Below are positions 1 to 8,661 of a stretch of DNA of 64,000 nucleotides, one piece after another. The DNA is from S5-A14a sp050908895 (GTDB lineage: Bacteria; Bacillota; Clostridia; Peptostreptococcales; Anaerovoracaceae). The first letter of the stretch is position 1, and the number at the start of each line of letters is the position of its first letter. Location: positions 372,001 through 436,000 of the forward strand of contig CP171222.1 of NCBI GenBank assembly GCA_050908895.1, read 5' to 3'. The position numbers were made by a program, and so were the translations under genes. The notes below the pieces were generated by a model. The model worked only from the letters and a program-made list of their open reading frames with translations, had not been told where the DNA came from and made no database searches.

Positions 1-2
1 TT

Positions 3-704
3 AGAGTCGGAGTAGAAGACTTCAAGATAATAGATGCCTGTTTTTTTGCTGAAAAAAATAATGAAATTCATGATAAGCACCATTATGATATGCTAAGAGG
101 AGCAGATGGATATATTCAAGGGAAGAAACAAATTAAGAACCTGCTAAAAGACGAAGAGAATAACGTAGCTATAGAACTATTTTTGCAAGGAATCTCTGCC
201 CTGGTTCAGGCAGAAACCTATGTTTACAAAGAACGTGGATATGACACGGAAGAAGAATACAACGTATACTGGGATTTCCTCGAGAAAAATGGATGCCGTT
301 ACTATAGCGAGGAGATGGCATTTATGCGATGCGACGAACTAAAATGGATGGATTATGTTGAAAACCGTTTTCAAGAGCATATTTTGTTCCAAAGGCAGAA
401 GACCTATGAGATTATTGATAATCCGGAAGAGAATGGCTACAAAATAGTTGCTGTTCTTAAAGATACTTATCACGAAATTTCAATTGATCTCATGTGTGAT
501 GAGAATTACATCGTCGTTGACGGGGATATTAGTTTTGTAAGAGCTCCCGGAAAAGCGTGCTTTACCAACAGAGAAAACGTAAAGTTTTTTAGGAATAAAT
601 CTCTCAGGGATATGACAAAATCAGAAATTATTGCGAATTTTGGCGGTAGATGTGGCTGCTATCACGTTGTTGAAATGATTTTAGAAATAAAGAGTGTCAC
701 TTAG
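3..704 (+). CDS. DUF2889-like protein, 5' end outside window
   Basis: The frame is open from base 3 to the stop at 704, so the gene begins left of the window; the internal ATG at 90 is probably not the start. The visible part is 233 residues. The C-terminal half resembles DUF2889: a DTYHEISIDL strand, an ISFVRAPGKAC segment, and a GRCGCYHVVEMILEI ending that matches the family's Gly-Cys-x-His-x-x-Glu pattern. The function of the family is unknown. No signal peptide or membrane segment is visible in this part. It lies just upstream of the sigma-54 activator gene, separated by a 166-nt regulatory gap. The family call is from memory of the pattern and is only moderately sure. Confidence 0.6.
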   Translation, partial: RVGVEDFKIIDACFFAEKNNEIHDKHHYDMLRGADGYIQGKKQIKNLLKDEENNVAIELFLQGISALVQAETYVYKERGYDTEEEYNVYWDFLEKNGCRYYSEEMAFMRCDELKWMDYVENRFQEHILFQRQKTYEIIDNPEENGYKIVAVLKDTYHEISIDLMCDENYIVVDGDISFVRAPGKACFTNRENVKFFRNKSLRDMTKSEIIANFGGRCGCYHVVEMILEIKSVT

Positions 705-735
705 GGTTCAAAAAATGTCAGTTTTGACACTGCAA
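692..735. promoter_or_regulatory. TGACA-type inverted repeats upstream of the activator gene
   Basis: AGTGTCA (692) is matched by TGACACT about 30 bases further on, and inside it TGTCA-GTTT-TGACA forms a tighter palindrome. The half-site TGACA is the same core seen three times upstream of the CoA-transferase operon (3013-3060). This suggests an activator site for the adjacent -24/-12 promoter, by inference. Confidence 0.35.
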
Positions 736-795
736 GACCGGACTATTGTCGTATCCGAATCAGGAGATTATTGATAAATCTGTATTGGTTAACCA

Positions 796-811
796 TGGCA
801 TACTTCTTGCT
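796..811 (+). promoter_or_regulatory. Sigma-54 (-24/-12) promoter of the activator gene
   Basis: TGGCA and TTGCT are arranged as GG-N10-GC (GG at 797-798, GC at 809-810), the sigma-54 spacing. It lies 60 bases before the start of the activator gene, so the gene may be autoregulated. Confidence 0.65.
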
Positions 812-870
812 AAAGGATATTATAAATATTAAGTGTCTATATAATTTTGCATTAAAAGGGAGTAGGATAT

Positions 871-3000
871 ATGGTTATTAATTATGGACAAGATAGAGTA
901 TTGGAACCTCGGGGATATTTCCCCGCTTCTGCATGGTCTCTAGATAATTCAAGAGAGTTAAAGCCTGGGGAAATAAGAATATCCGTTGATAAGATAAAAA
1001 TAGAAGAAGATAACTTTAGGCAGCTTTGTAATCTTTGTGATTATGATGCTGAGAAAATAAAAGCTCGAATAAAAAATATGGTTGAAAGGCGTGGGAAACT
1101 CCATAATCATCTAACCGATAGCGGAGGTATCTGTATGGGTACTGTAGAAGAAATTGATGAAGAATACCATAATGAGGTGGAACTTAAAGTGGGTGATAGG
1201 ATTGTTGGAATTGCCTCACTTACATCTTTGCCGTTGTGCCTTGATGAGATTAAATCTATTAATTTTAATTATGGACAGATTGAAGTTTCCGGATATTGCA
1301 TTTTGTTTTCATCTAATCCGGTAGTTAAAACGAAGGGTAATATTGCGGAAGAAATTGTTTTGAGTGCTTATGATGAATCCGGATCTATCGCTAAGGCTGG
1401 GGAGCTAGCGAGTAAGGGACATCGAATGCTAATCCTGGGGAGCAATATTTTGACCGTTTTAATCTATGCAGCATCCATGAAGCACGCCAGCGCGAAAGGA
1501 ACACATATTTCGGTCTGTCTTTATAGGGATGCATCATCGATTTTATCCAGGGATGAAATATATGATTTACTTACACCATATGTGGACGCTTTGTATATAT
1601 TAAAACAGGCATCACCCATTGAAAATTTTAACGAATTGGAAAAGATAGATCCATTTGTTCGTGATGGCAAACTTTATGACTACAGTGTAATTTGCTCAAA
1701 CATGCTAGGTATGGAAGCTATAGGTGTATTGTTGACTAAACAGCATGGTGATCTTTTTTTTACTAACCTTATAAACAATTATAACTTGACCATTTTAATG
1801 GCAGAATCTCTCGGCAAGCAATTAAACACAATATCTCTGGAAGAATATACTGAAAGCTTCCCCATATATACGAATAAAGTGCTAAATAAGATTAAGCCTA
1901 ATTTAAACAAAGTACACAATATATATAAAAATAATTCCATAGTTCACAAATTCCCGAGAAATTACAATGAGGAATTCGGAATTGTAAATGCAAATCTCGT
2001 AGATGGATATGTATATAAAAGCAAGATTACACAACAACTTTTAAAAGAAACTCTTAATATTTCCAAGTATGATTGCAATGCTATGATTCTAGGCGAAACG
2101 GGTGTAGGTAAGGAAAAAATTTTAGACATAATTTATAAAAATAGCAGCAGGAATGGGAATAGATGCGTAAAGATTAATTGCTCTGCCATAAGCGAGAATT
2201 TGGCGGAATCGGAATTCTTCGGGTACGAAGAGGGGTCTTTCACAGGAGCGAAAGACACCGGCCGTAAAGGGTACTTTGAGTTGGCTAACAACGGTATTTT
2301 GTTCCTGGATGAAGTAGGTGATCTGCCGGTATCTTTACAAGCTAAGTTACTGAGGGTTCTTCAAGAAGGTCAGTTTTACAAAGTAGGCGGAGAGCAACCT
2401 GTAAACGTTAATGTCAGGGTTATATGTGCTACTAACAAGAATATCAGGGAGCTTGTTGATAAGGGAGAGTTTAGAGAAGATCTATATTACAGACTTAATA
2501 TCTGTGAAATTAATATCCCCCCCCTTAGAGATAGATTAGAAGATATTGAACCCTTGGTTAATCTTCTAAGTGGTAAATACAATGACAGATACATGGTAAA
2601 TAAAATTTTTACCATGGGAGCAATATCTGCATTAAAAGAATATTCATGGCCTGGGAATATTAGAGAACTTGATAATATAGTTCATAAACTAGTAATAAAT
2701 TCTAAAGGTAGACATATATCAGAATCCGATGTTGGAAATGCCCTTGCAACGAAATTTAGCCATATGCAGAGCATCTGCTATGATGACGAGGAGATTAGAC
2801 AAAGCATGAGTAAGGTTACGCCTCTAAAAGAACATGGGTGTAATTGTGAAAGCTTAGGTCTTGACGACATCATGGAGCAACATGAGAAGGCTTTGATAAG
2901 CGATGCTCTCGCAAAGACTAAGACAACTAGGGCAGCTGCAGAACTTTTAAGAATAAGTCAGTCTCAGCTTATGCGAAAGAAGAAAAAATATAGTTTGTAA
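871..3000 (+). CDS. Sigma-54-dependent activator with a 3,5-diaminohexanoate-dehydrogenase-like sensor domain
   Basis: 709 residues. Residues 1 to about 345 resemble L-erythro-3,5-diaminohexanoate dehydrogenase of lysine fermentation (a start like YGQDRVLEPRG, then DAEKIKARI, the LTDSGG-x-x-x-GTVEEI stretch and LKVGDRI). The cofactor loop is degenerate (LILGSNILTV around 187-196), so this half probably senses a ligand rather than catalyses. Residues about 375-600 are an AAA+ sigma-54 interaction domain with Walker A GETGVGKE (408-415), the sigma-54 loop as GSFTGA instead of GAFTGA (455-460) and Walker B ILFLDE. Residues about 665-709 form a Fis-type helix-turn-helix. ATG at 871 follows GGGAG. 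It very likely drives the promoter at 3138, and possibly its own at 796. The family match is from memory, not a search. Confidence 0.85.
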   Translation: MVINYGQDRVLEPRGYFPASAWSLDNSRELKPGEIRISVDKIKIEEDNFRQLCNLCDYDAEKIKARIKNMVERRGKLHNHLTDSGGICMGTVEEIDEEYHNEVELKVGDRIVGIASLTSLPLCLDEIKSINFNYGQIEVSGYCILFSSNPVVKTKGNIAEEIVLSAYDESGSIAKAGELASKGHRMLILGSNILTVLIYAASMKHASAKGTHISVCLYRDASSILSRDEIYDLLTPYVDALYILKQASPIENFNELEKIDPFVRDGKLYDYSVICSNMLGMEAIGVLLTKQHGDLFFTNLINNYNLTILMAESLGKQLNTISLEEYTESFPIYTNKVLNKIKPNLNKVHNIYKNNSIVHKFPRNYNEEFGIVNANLVDGYVYKSKITQQLLKETLNISKYDCNAMILGETGVGKEKILDIIYKNSSRNGNRCVKINCSAISENLAESEFFGYEEGSFTGAKDTGRKGYFELANNGILFLDEVGDLPVSLQAKLLRVLQEGQFYKVGGEQPVNVNVRVICATNKNIRELVDKGEFREDLYYRLNICEINIPPLRDRLEDIEPLVNLLSGKYNDRYMVNKIFTMGAISALKEYSWPGNIRELDNIVHKLVINSKGRHISESDVGNALATKFSHMQSICYDDEEIRQSMSKVTPLKEHGCNCESLGLDDIMEQHEKALISDALAKTKTTRAAAELLRISQSQLMRKKKKYSL

Positions 3001-3012
3001 TTTTGCCTATTT

Positions 3013-3060
3013 TGACAATAATATATCAAAAGTGACAATAAACAATCGAAAGTGACAATA
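3013..3060 (+). promoter_or_regulatory. Three tandem upstream activator sites, TGACAATA, 20 bp apart
   Basis: TGACAATA occurs at 3013-3020, 3033-3040 and 3053-3060, the last two preceded by AAAG or AAAAG. The exact 20-bp period places all copies on one face of the helix, and they lie 78-125 bases before the -24/-12 promoter, the usual position for enhancer-binding proteins. Binding by the 871-3000 product is inferred. Confidence 0.7.
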
Positions 3061-3088
3061 ATTAAACAAATACTGAAACATGGGATTA

Positions 3089-3131
3089 AATCCTTCAAGT
3101 CGTTGAAAAAAGACGATTTGAAGGATTTTTT
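3089..3131 (+). terminator. Rho-independent terminator after the activator gene
   Basis: AATCCTTCAAGTCG pairs with CGATTTGAAGGATT across a short A-rich loop and is followed by a T run. It sits between the activator sites and the sigma-54 promoter, isolating the operon from readthrough. Confidence 0.85.
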
Positions 3132-3137
3132 AAATTT

Positions 3138-3153
3138 TGGCACGCTATTTGCC
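3138..3153 (+). promoter_or_regulatory. Sigma-54 (-24/-12) promoter of the GABA fermentation operon
   Basis: TGGCAC-N5-TTGCC matches the sigma-54 consensus exactly, with GG at 3139-3140 and GC at 3151-3152. It lies 64 bases before the first start codon and downstream of the three TGACAATA sites. Confidence 0.9.
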
Positions 3154-3216
3154 ATATATAACGGCAAGTAATTAAAAAGAATTCAAAAGAAAAGGAATTT
3201 GAAAGGAGCGTTTCAA

Positions 3217-3903
3217 GTGCAGAACAGATTTAACAAAATTAAAACCGTCGAAGAAGCTATGGAGCACATCAAAGACGGATGCACAATTATGATTGCGGGT
3301 TTTGGCGGAATCGGCTCATCATACGATTTAATCCAGGCTATCATCAAGAAAAATGTTAAGGAAATGACCTTGATTTCAATTGATGCAGGAGATCCTGATG
3401 TGGGACCGGACCATATAGTGGCAAATAGACAGTGCAAAAAGCTTATAACAAGCCACATAGGAGCTACTAAAGCAGCAGGTGAATTGCTTAACGCAGGAGA
3501 ACTTGAAATAGAATTTTCTCCACAGGGAACACTGGCTGAAAGAATCCGAGCAGGCGGAGTGGGACTTGCAGGCATACTCACAGATGTAGGCATGGGTACT
3601 GTCATCGAAGAAGGCAAACAGAAAATAACTGTTGCCGACAAGGAATATCTCTTAGAGACAGCCTTGAGAGCAGATGTTGCTATCATCTTAGCAGAAAAAG
3701 CAGACGAATTCGGCAACCTCGTTTACAGCAAAACAGCTAGAGGTCTAAATCCATTAATGGCACGAGCAGCAGACATCACTATTGTGGATGCAAAAGAGAT
3801 TGTGCCTATGGGTGACATAGATCCGGAAGACGTTATAACTCCAGGCGCATACGTTGATGTTATCGTAAATGGTAAAGGAGATTGGACATGGGGATGGCAA
3901 TAA
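3217..3903 (+). CDS. atoD: CoA-transferase alpha subunit (AtoD/KctA type)
   Basis: Family I CoA-transferase, alpha subunit; with the next gene it moves CoA between acyl-CoA and an acid such as acetate, acetoacetate or butyrate. The nucleotide/CoA loop reads IAGFGGIGSS near the N terminus, and the 228-residue length is normal. The GTG at 3217 is chosen because AAAGGAG lies eight bases before it; the upstream TTG at 3199 would precede that site. It is the first gene of the sigma-54 operon. Because the regulator resembles a lysine-pathway enzyme, a butyryl-CoA:acetoacetate transferase is plausible, but the sequence does not fix the substrate. Confidence 0.85.
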   Translation: MQNRFNKIKTVEEAMEHIKDGCTIMIAGFGGIGSSYDLIQAIIKKNVKEMTLISIDAGDPDVGPDHIVANRQCKKLITSHIGATKAAGELLNAGELEIEFSPQGTLAERIRAGGVGLAGILTDVGMGTVIEEGKQKITVADKEYLLETALRADVAIILAEKADEFGNLVYSKTARGLNPLMARAADITIVDAKEIVPMGDIDPEDVITPGAYVDVIVNGKGDWTWGWQ

Positions 3904-4553
3904 AAGAAATGATGGCAAAACGTGCCGCAGAAGAAATTGAAAACGGAAATGTTGTTAATCTAGGCTTTGGTATACCTCAGAAAGTTGTAAACTACGTTTC
4001 CGACGACAAAATAGTTTTCTTCCACGCTGAAAATGGCATATTGGGGGCAGGACCTGCACCGGCTAAGGGTGAAGAAGACCCGGACATAGTTGACTCCGGT
4101 TGTGTTCCAATTACAGCTGTAAAGGGAGCATCTTACTTTGACAGTGCGGACTCATTTGGCCTTGTAAGAAGTGGCAAGCTTGATATTACTATATTGGGGG
4201 CTTTGGAAGTTGCTGAAAATGGAGATTTAGCTAACTGGATGGTTCCCGGTGGACTTGTTCCGGGAATGGGCGGAGCAATGGATTTAGCCAAGAAAGCAAA
4301 GAAAGTAATAGCAATAACTATGCATACCGATAAAAAAGGAAATCCAAAGTTAAAGAAAAGATGTGAGTTTCCTCTAACAGCCCTTGACTGTGTGTCACTT
4401 ATCATTACAGATTTGGGAGTTTTGGAAGTTACAGATAAAGGATTCCTATTAAAAGAAGTTTTCGAGGGGCATACACCTGAAGAAATAATAGAAAAAACCG
4501 GAGCACCTGTTAAGGTTGCAGAACATATCAGAATTATTAAAAGTGAGGAATAA
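3888..4553 (+). CDS. atoA: CoA-transferase beta subunit (AtoA/KctB type)
   Basis: Catalytic subunit of the two-part CoA-transferase. The HAENGILGAGP segment carries the glutamate that forms the CoA thioester in this family. The 221-residue length is normal. ATG at 3888 follows AAAGGAG by seven bases; the gene overlaps the end of the alpha subunit by 16 bases, indicating coupled translation of the two partners. In this operon it would release butyrate or acetate from its CoA ester, or activate acetoacetate for the thiolase. Confidence 0.85.
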   Translation: MGMAIKEMMAKRAAEEIENGNVVNLGFGIPQKVVNYVSDDKIVFFHAENGILGAGPAPAKGEEDPDIVDSGCVPITAVKGASYFDSADSFGLVRSGKLDITILGALEVAENGDLANWMVPGGLVPGMGGAMDLAKKAKKVIAITMHTDKKGNPKLKKRCEFPLTALDCVSLIITDLGVLEVTDKGFLLKEVFEGHTPEEIIEKTGAPVKVAEHIRIIKSEE

Positions 4554-4555
4554 GC

Positions 4556-5728
4556 ATGAGAGAATTAAAAGAAGCAGTAATCGTTTCAGCTGTTAGAACA
4601 CCTATAGGAAAATATGGAGGAGTGCTGGCTAAGCTAGATGGATATGAACTAGGCGGAATAGTAGTAAAGGAAGCGGTAAAAAGAGCCGGGATTAATCCGG
4701 CAGATATCACGGAAGTGTATATGGGAAATGCAGAGGGTGCTCCAGGAAATATAGGAAGAGTAATTGCTTTGGAAGCCGATTTGCCTGTTACTGTACCCGG
4801 TATACAACTTGATAGACAGTGTGCATCGGGACTGGAAACAATATGTATGGCAACGGCTATGATAGAAAGCGGTCATGGAGATATTTATGTTGCCGGTGGA
4901 GCAGAGAGTATGACTAATAATCCATATTTTATGACAAAAACTAAGAGACCGTATAGTTATGCTCATCCAAGTTTTAATTACGTTATGATGTCTCCTCCTA
5001 AAGTAGGAAATCCACCTATGGGTGAGACGGCAGAGAACGTTCTTGAAGTTCATCCGGTTTCTCGTGAAAGAATGGACCGATTCGCATATGACAGCCACCA
5101 AAAAGCTTTGGCTGCTATTGAAAGGGGCGATTTCCAGGAACAGATTGTGCCTGTAAAGATTAGAAATAGGGGAAAAGAGACTATCGTAGACACAGATGAA
5201 GGACCAAGACCTGAAACAACACTTGAAGTATTGTCTAAGCTGAAGCCTGTATTTGTTAAAGATGGTAATGTAACTGCGGGAAATAGTTGCCCAATGAACG
5301 ATGGAGCATCAGCAGTTGTAATTATGAGCAAAGATAAAGCGGACGAATTGGGTCTTAAGCCATTACTAAAAGTAAAGGGATTCGCATCTGTAGGTTTGGA
5401 TCCATATACAATGGGCTTCGGACCAATTGGAGCTGTTAAAAAGCTTCTTGAACAGACAGGAGTTTCTCTAGATGAGGTAGAAATGATTGAGCTTAATGAA
5501 GCGTTCGCTTCTCAAGCTTTAGGTTGTATTGATGAGCTTGGACTTGATCCAAACAGAGTTAATCCAAATGGTGGTGCTATAGCTCTTGGACATGCTCTTG
5601 GTGCTACAGGTGCCGTGCTAACCACAAAAGTTGCTTATGCAATGAGGAATGCAAAGAGGAAATATGCAATCGTAACAATGTGCGTAGGTGGAGGAGAAGG
5701 ATCAGCAGCGCTATTTGAAAGAATGTAA
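4556..5728 (+). CDS. Acetyl-CoA C-acetyltransferase (thiolase)
   Basis: 390-residue thiolase. The nucleophilic cysteine is in DRQCASGLE (C89). The C-terminal active-site segments are NEAFASQAL, GGAIALGHALGATGA with the catalytic His, and the second Cys in TMCVGGGEG. It cleaves acetoacetyl-CoA to two acetyl-CoA, or works in reverse in butyrate formation. It starts three bases after the CoA-transferase stop with GAGGAA upstream. In crotonyl-CoA disproportionation it would finish the oxidative branch; the matching hydratase, dehydrogenase and butyryl-CoA dehydrogenase are not in this window. Confidence 0.9.
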   Translation: MRELKEAVIVSAVRTPIGKYGGVLAKLDGYELGGIVVKEAVKRAGINPADITEVYMGNAEGAPGNIGRVIALEADLPVTVPGIQLDRQCASGLETICMATAMIESGHGDIYVAGGAESMTNNPYFMTKTKRPYSYAHPSFNYVMMSPPKVGNPPMGETAENVLEVHPVSRERMDRFAYDSHQKALAAIERGDFQEQIVPVKIRNRGKETIVDTDEGPRPETTLEVLSKLKPVFVKDGNVTAGNSCPMNDGASAVVIMSKDKADELGLKPLLKVKGFASVGLDPYTMGFGPIGAVKKLLEQTGVSLDEVEMIELNEAFASQALGCIDELGLDPNRVNPNGGAIALGHALGATGAVLTTKVAYAMRNAKRKYAIVTMCVGGGEGSAALFERM

Positions 5729-5736
5729 TGGGGACG

Positions 5737-5780
5737 GGCTATTTTGTTCCTTAAATCGGTTAAATCAGAACAGAATAGCC
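5737..5780 (+). other. Intercistronic hairpin without a T run
   Basis: GGCTATTTTGTTC (5737-5749) pairs with GAACAGAATAGCC (5768-5780), 13 base pairs with one G-U. No T tract follows, so an RNA-processing or stability element is more likely than a full terminator. Confidence 0.6.
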
Positions 5781-5822
5781 TTGAACTATAGAACTAAATA
5801 AATTTAAAGGTGGAGAATTAAA

Positions 5823-7160
5823 ATGTCGGATAAAAATTATGTTTTGAGCCTGGATTTCCACAGAGAATACCCACGTGTGGTAAGTGGAAAAGGGATTTAT
5901 ATGTATAAGGATGACGGGACTGAAATTATAGATGGAGCTTCCGGACCGGTGCTGGTTAGCTTAGGCCACGGTGTTGAGGAAATTGCCGATGCGCTTAAGG
6001 ATCAGGCTGTTAAGCTGGCTTATGCTCATAGGGATGACTGTACTACGCCGGTGCTTGAAGAATCATGTAAGATGATTGTTGAGGCATCGGATAATGATTT
6101 AGCAAAGATTTTCCAGGTATGTGGCGGATCTGAGGCTAATGAGATGGCTATTAAGATGGCTAGAAGATATCACATTCAGAGAGGTAAAGTTGGTAAGTAT
6201 AAGATTTTATCAAGATGGCAAAGCTATCATGGCATTTCCAACGGTGCTCTTTCAGTTAGCGGATTTGCAAAGCGCAGAAAAGGATATGAGCCGTATTTAC
6301 CGGAAATGGGACATATTCAACCGGCGTATACTTATAGACCTTGGATTGAGAATGATGAAAATTATGCTATAAACTGTGCTAGATCTTTAGAAAATGAAAT
6401 CTTAGCTCAGGGTCCGGATACGGTTGCTGCATTTATAGCAGAACCGATTTCCGGTATGTCCCTATGTGCGGCTGTTCCTCCGGAAGGATATTTTGAGGAG
6501 ATTAGAAGAATCTGCGATAAATATGATGTGCTCTTGATTTTAGATGAAGTCATGACAGGTATGGGAAGAACCGGAAAAATGTTTGCATATAAGCACTTTA
6601 ACATTGTTCCTGATATCGTAACTTTAGGAAAATCAATATCAGGAGGCTACTTCCCGCTTGCAGCTGTTGGGATTACCCAGAAAGTTTATGAAGGAATGGC
6701 AGAAAACAACGGAAACTTCCCACCCGGATTTTCTTGGTCAGGAAATCCTCTAGGTGCAGCTGTAAATGTTGCTGTAATGAAATATCTTAAGAAGCACAGC
6801 TTAATTGAAAATTGTGCTGCAATGGGAGAGTATCTGAAAGAACAATTAACAGAGAAATTGAGCTACCATCCTACAGTAGGAGATGTTAGAGGCAAAGGAC
6901 TTATGGTAGGCATAGAACTTGTCAAAGATAAAGATACAAAAGAGAGTTTCCCAATGAGTGAATGTGTGGCACCTAGAATACAAGAAGCTGCTCTTGAAGA
7001 AAATATTTTAATTGAAGCAAGTCAAGGCTGCAACAGAGGACAGGCTGGCGACGGATTAGTAATTTCTCCGGCATTTGTGATAAACAAAGAACAAATTGAT
7101 GAAATTGTCAGAAGAGTTGATATAGCTATCAGCAAGGTAGAAAAAGAGTTAGGTTATTAA
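5823..7160 (+). CDS. Class III PLP aminotransferase
   Basis: 445-residue class III (omega) aminotransferase. Visible landmarks are CGGSEANEMAIKMAR for cofactor phosphate binding, DEVMTGMGRTGK with the PLP aspartate, and TLGKSISGGYFPL with the Schiff-base lysine. Such enzymes transfer the terminal amino group of GABA, putrescine, 5-aminovalerate or beta-amino acids. It is only distantly like the next gene, so the two probably have different substrates; one is likely the GABA transaminase, and this one may take another amine or amino acid feeding the same pathway. GGTGGAG precedes ATG 5823. Confidence 0.8.
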   Translation: MSDKNYVLSLDFHREYPRVVSGKGIYMYKDDGTEIIDGASGPVLVSLGHGVEEIADALKDQAVKLAYAHRDDCTTPVLEESCKMIVEASDNDLAKIFQVCGGSEANEMAIKMARRYHIQRGKVGKYKILSRWQSYHGISNGALSVSGFAKRRKGYEPYLPEMGHIQPAYTYRPWIENDENYAINCARSLENEILAQGPDTVAAFIAEPISGMSLCAAVPPEGYFEEIRRICDKYDVLLILDEVMTGMGRTGKMFAYKHFNIVPDIVTLGKSISGGYFPLAAVGITQKVYEGMAENNGNFPPGFSWSGNPLGAAVNVAVMKYLKKHSLIENCAAMGEYLKEQLTEKLSYHPTVGDVRGKGLMVGIELVKDKDTKESFPMSECVAPRIQEAALEENILIEASQGCNRGQAGDGLVISPAFVINKEQIDEIVRRVDIAISKVEKELGY

Positions 7161-7205
7161 AAATAAGTTATAGTTTGATTTAAGTAAGAATAAATGGAGA
7201 GAAAC

Positions 7206-8561
7206 ATGTTAAGAGAAGCATTACCTAAGATTACTACAGCTGTACCTGGTCCAAAGGTATCAGAAATGATTAAGAGAAGAGAAAAAGCAATGCCGGATGC
7301 GATTAAGTGTGGCTACCCTCTGGCAATTAAAAGAGGTGAAGGCGCTATGTTTGAGGATTTAGATGGAAACATCTTCCTGGACTGGGTTGGCGGTGTTGGA
7401 GTTTTAAATATTGGATACAGCCATCCTGAACTAATTAAATCTGTACAGGATCAGACAGAAAAGTATTTCCACGCAATGATGAACATCACCACTCATGAAA
7501 ATTACATCAAGCTAGCTGAGAAGATGAATGAAATCGTACCGGTAAAAGGCGATGAAAAACAGACAATGTTTGTAAACTCAGGTGCTGAAGCAGACGAAAA
7601 TGCGGTTAAAATTGCTAAGGGATACACTAAGAGACCTAATATTATTGTATTCAGCGGTGCTTTCCACGGAAGAACCCAGATGACAATGACAATGACAGGA
7701 AAGAAAGCCTATGCCCTTTCAATGGGACCGTTCCCAGATGGAGTACATCGAGTAGAGTTCCCATATCTATATAGAGCTCCTAAAGGATATACAGAAGCGG
7801 AAGCTATTGAATATTACGTTGATAAAATTGAGCATGCTTTCATAGAAGCTTGTCCGGCTGACAGTGTAGCAGCCATTGTATTTGAACCGGTTCAGGGTGA
7901 AGGAGGTTTTGTCCCTGCTCCGATAGAATGGGTAAAAGCAGTGAGACAGATTTGTGACAAGCATGGAATACTGATGGTAACAGATGAGGTTCAGACAGGA
8001 TGGGCAAGAAGTGGGAAGCTGTTTGTATCTGAATACTACAAAGAAGCCGGCTGTCCTCCGGATATTATGACTACTGCTAAATCAATTGCAGGAGGATTGC
8101 CTCTATCTGCTGTTACAGCACGAAAAGAAATCATGGATGGAGTACCGACAGGAACCATCGGTGGAACGTATTGTGGAAACCCGGTATCTTGTGCTTCCTC
8201 TCTTAAGTTAATAGAAATAATGCAGAAGGAAAATTATCCGCAGAAAGCACTTGTTATCGGTGAAAGAGTCAAGAAAGCATTTAGGGAAATGGCAGATAAA
8301 TATGGTGTGATTGGAGATGTAAGAGGAATAGGTTCAATGATAGGCGTTGAATTTGTAAAAGATCTTAAAACGAAAGAACCATATCCGGAACTGGTTAAGA
8401 GCATTGTAGATACAGCCGTTCAGAAAGGCCTTGTTCTCGAATCTGCAGGAACCTATGGAAATGTAATCAGATTCCTTTGCCCGCTTTGTGTAACTAATGG
8501 TCAGTTGGAAAAAGGATTAGAAATCTATGAAGAGACACTAAGGGAGTGCTTAGGAAAATAA
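7206..8561 (+). CDS. gabT: 4-aminobutyrate aminotransferase, class III
   Basis: 451-residue class III aminotransferase of the GabT type: VNSGAEADENAVKIAK for phosphate binding, FEPVQGEGG, DEVQTGW with the PLP aspartate, and TTAKSIAGGLPLSAV with the lysine. It would convert GABA and 2-oxoglutarate to succinate semialdehyde and glutamate. GGAGAG lies six bases before ATG 7206; the ATG at 7194 overlaps that site and is rejected. Its neighbours 4-hydroxybutyrate dehydrogenase (next step) and glutamate dehydrogenase (recycling glutamate) support the GABA assignment, although the substrate is inferred from context. Confidence 0.85.
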   Translation: MLREALPKITTAVPGPKVSEMIKRREKAMPDAIKCGYPLAIKRGEGAMFEDLDGNIFLDWVGGVGVLNIGYSHPELIKSVQDQTEKYFHAMMNITTHENYIKLAEKMNEIVPVKGDEKQTMFVNSGAEADENAVKIAKGYTKRPNIIVFSGAFHGRTQMTMTMTGKKAYALSMGPFPDGVHRVEFPYLYRAPKGYTEAEAIEYYVDKIEHAFIEACPADSVAAIVFEPVQGEGGFVPAPIEWVKAVRQICDKHGILMVTDEVQTGWARSGKLFVSEYYKEAGCPPDIMTTAKSIAGGLPLSAVTARKEIMDGVPTGTIGGTYCGNPVSCASSLKLIEIMQKENYPQKALVIGERVKKAFREMADKYGVIGDVRGIGSMIGVEFVKDLKTKEPYPELVKSIVDTAVQKGLVLESAGTYGNVIRFLCPLCVTNGQLEKGLEIYEETLRECLGK

Positions 8562-8602
8562 TAAAGCAAATAACACTCGCAATCGTATAGACATACGCCA
8601 AA

Positions 8603-8631
8603 ATAGCTGCAATTTTAGTGATTGCAGCTAT
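8603..8631 (+). other. Intercistronic hairpin between gabT and abfD
   Basis: ATAGCTGCAAT (8603-8613) and ATTGCAGCTAT (8621-8631) form a perfect 11-bp stem with a 7-base loop. It is followed by GGAAATGG rather than a T run, so it probably adjusts mRNA stability rather than ending transcription. Confidence 0.65.
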
Positions 8632-8661
8632 GGAAATGGCGGTTAAAAAGGAGAAATTAAA

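Noticed and set aside
2964..3167. Minus-strand 67-codon frame
   Set aside because: It covers the activator sites, terminator and sigma-54 promoter, which explain the sequence fully.
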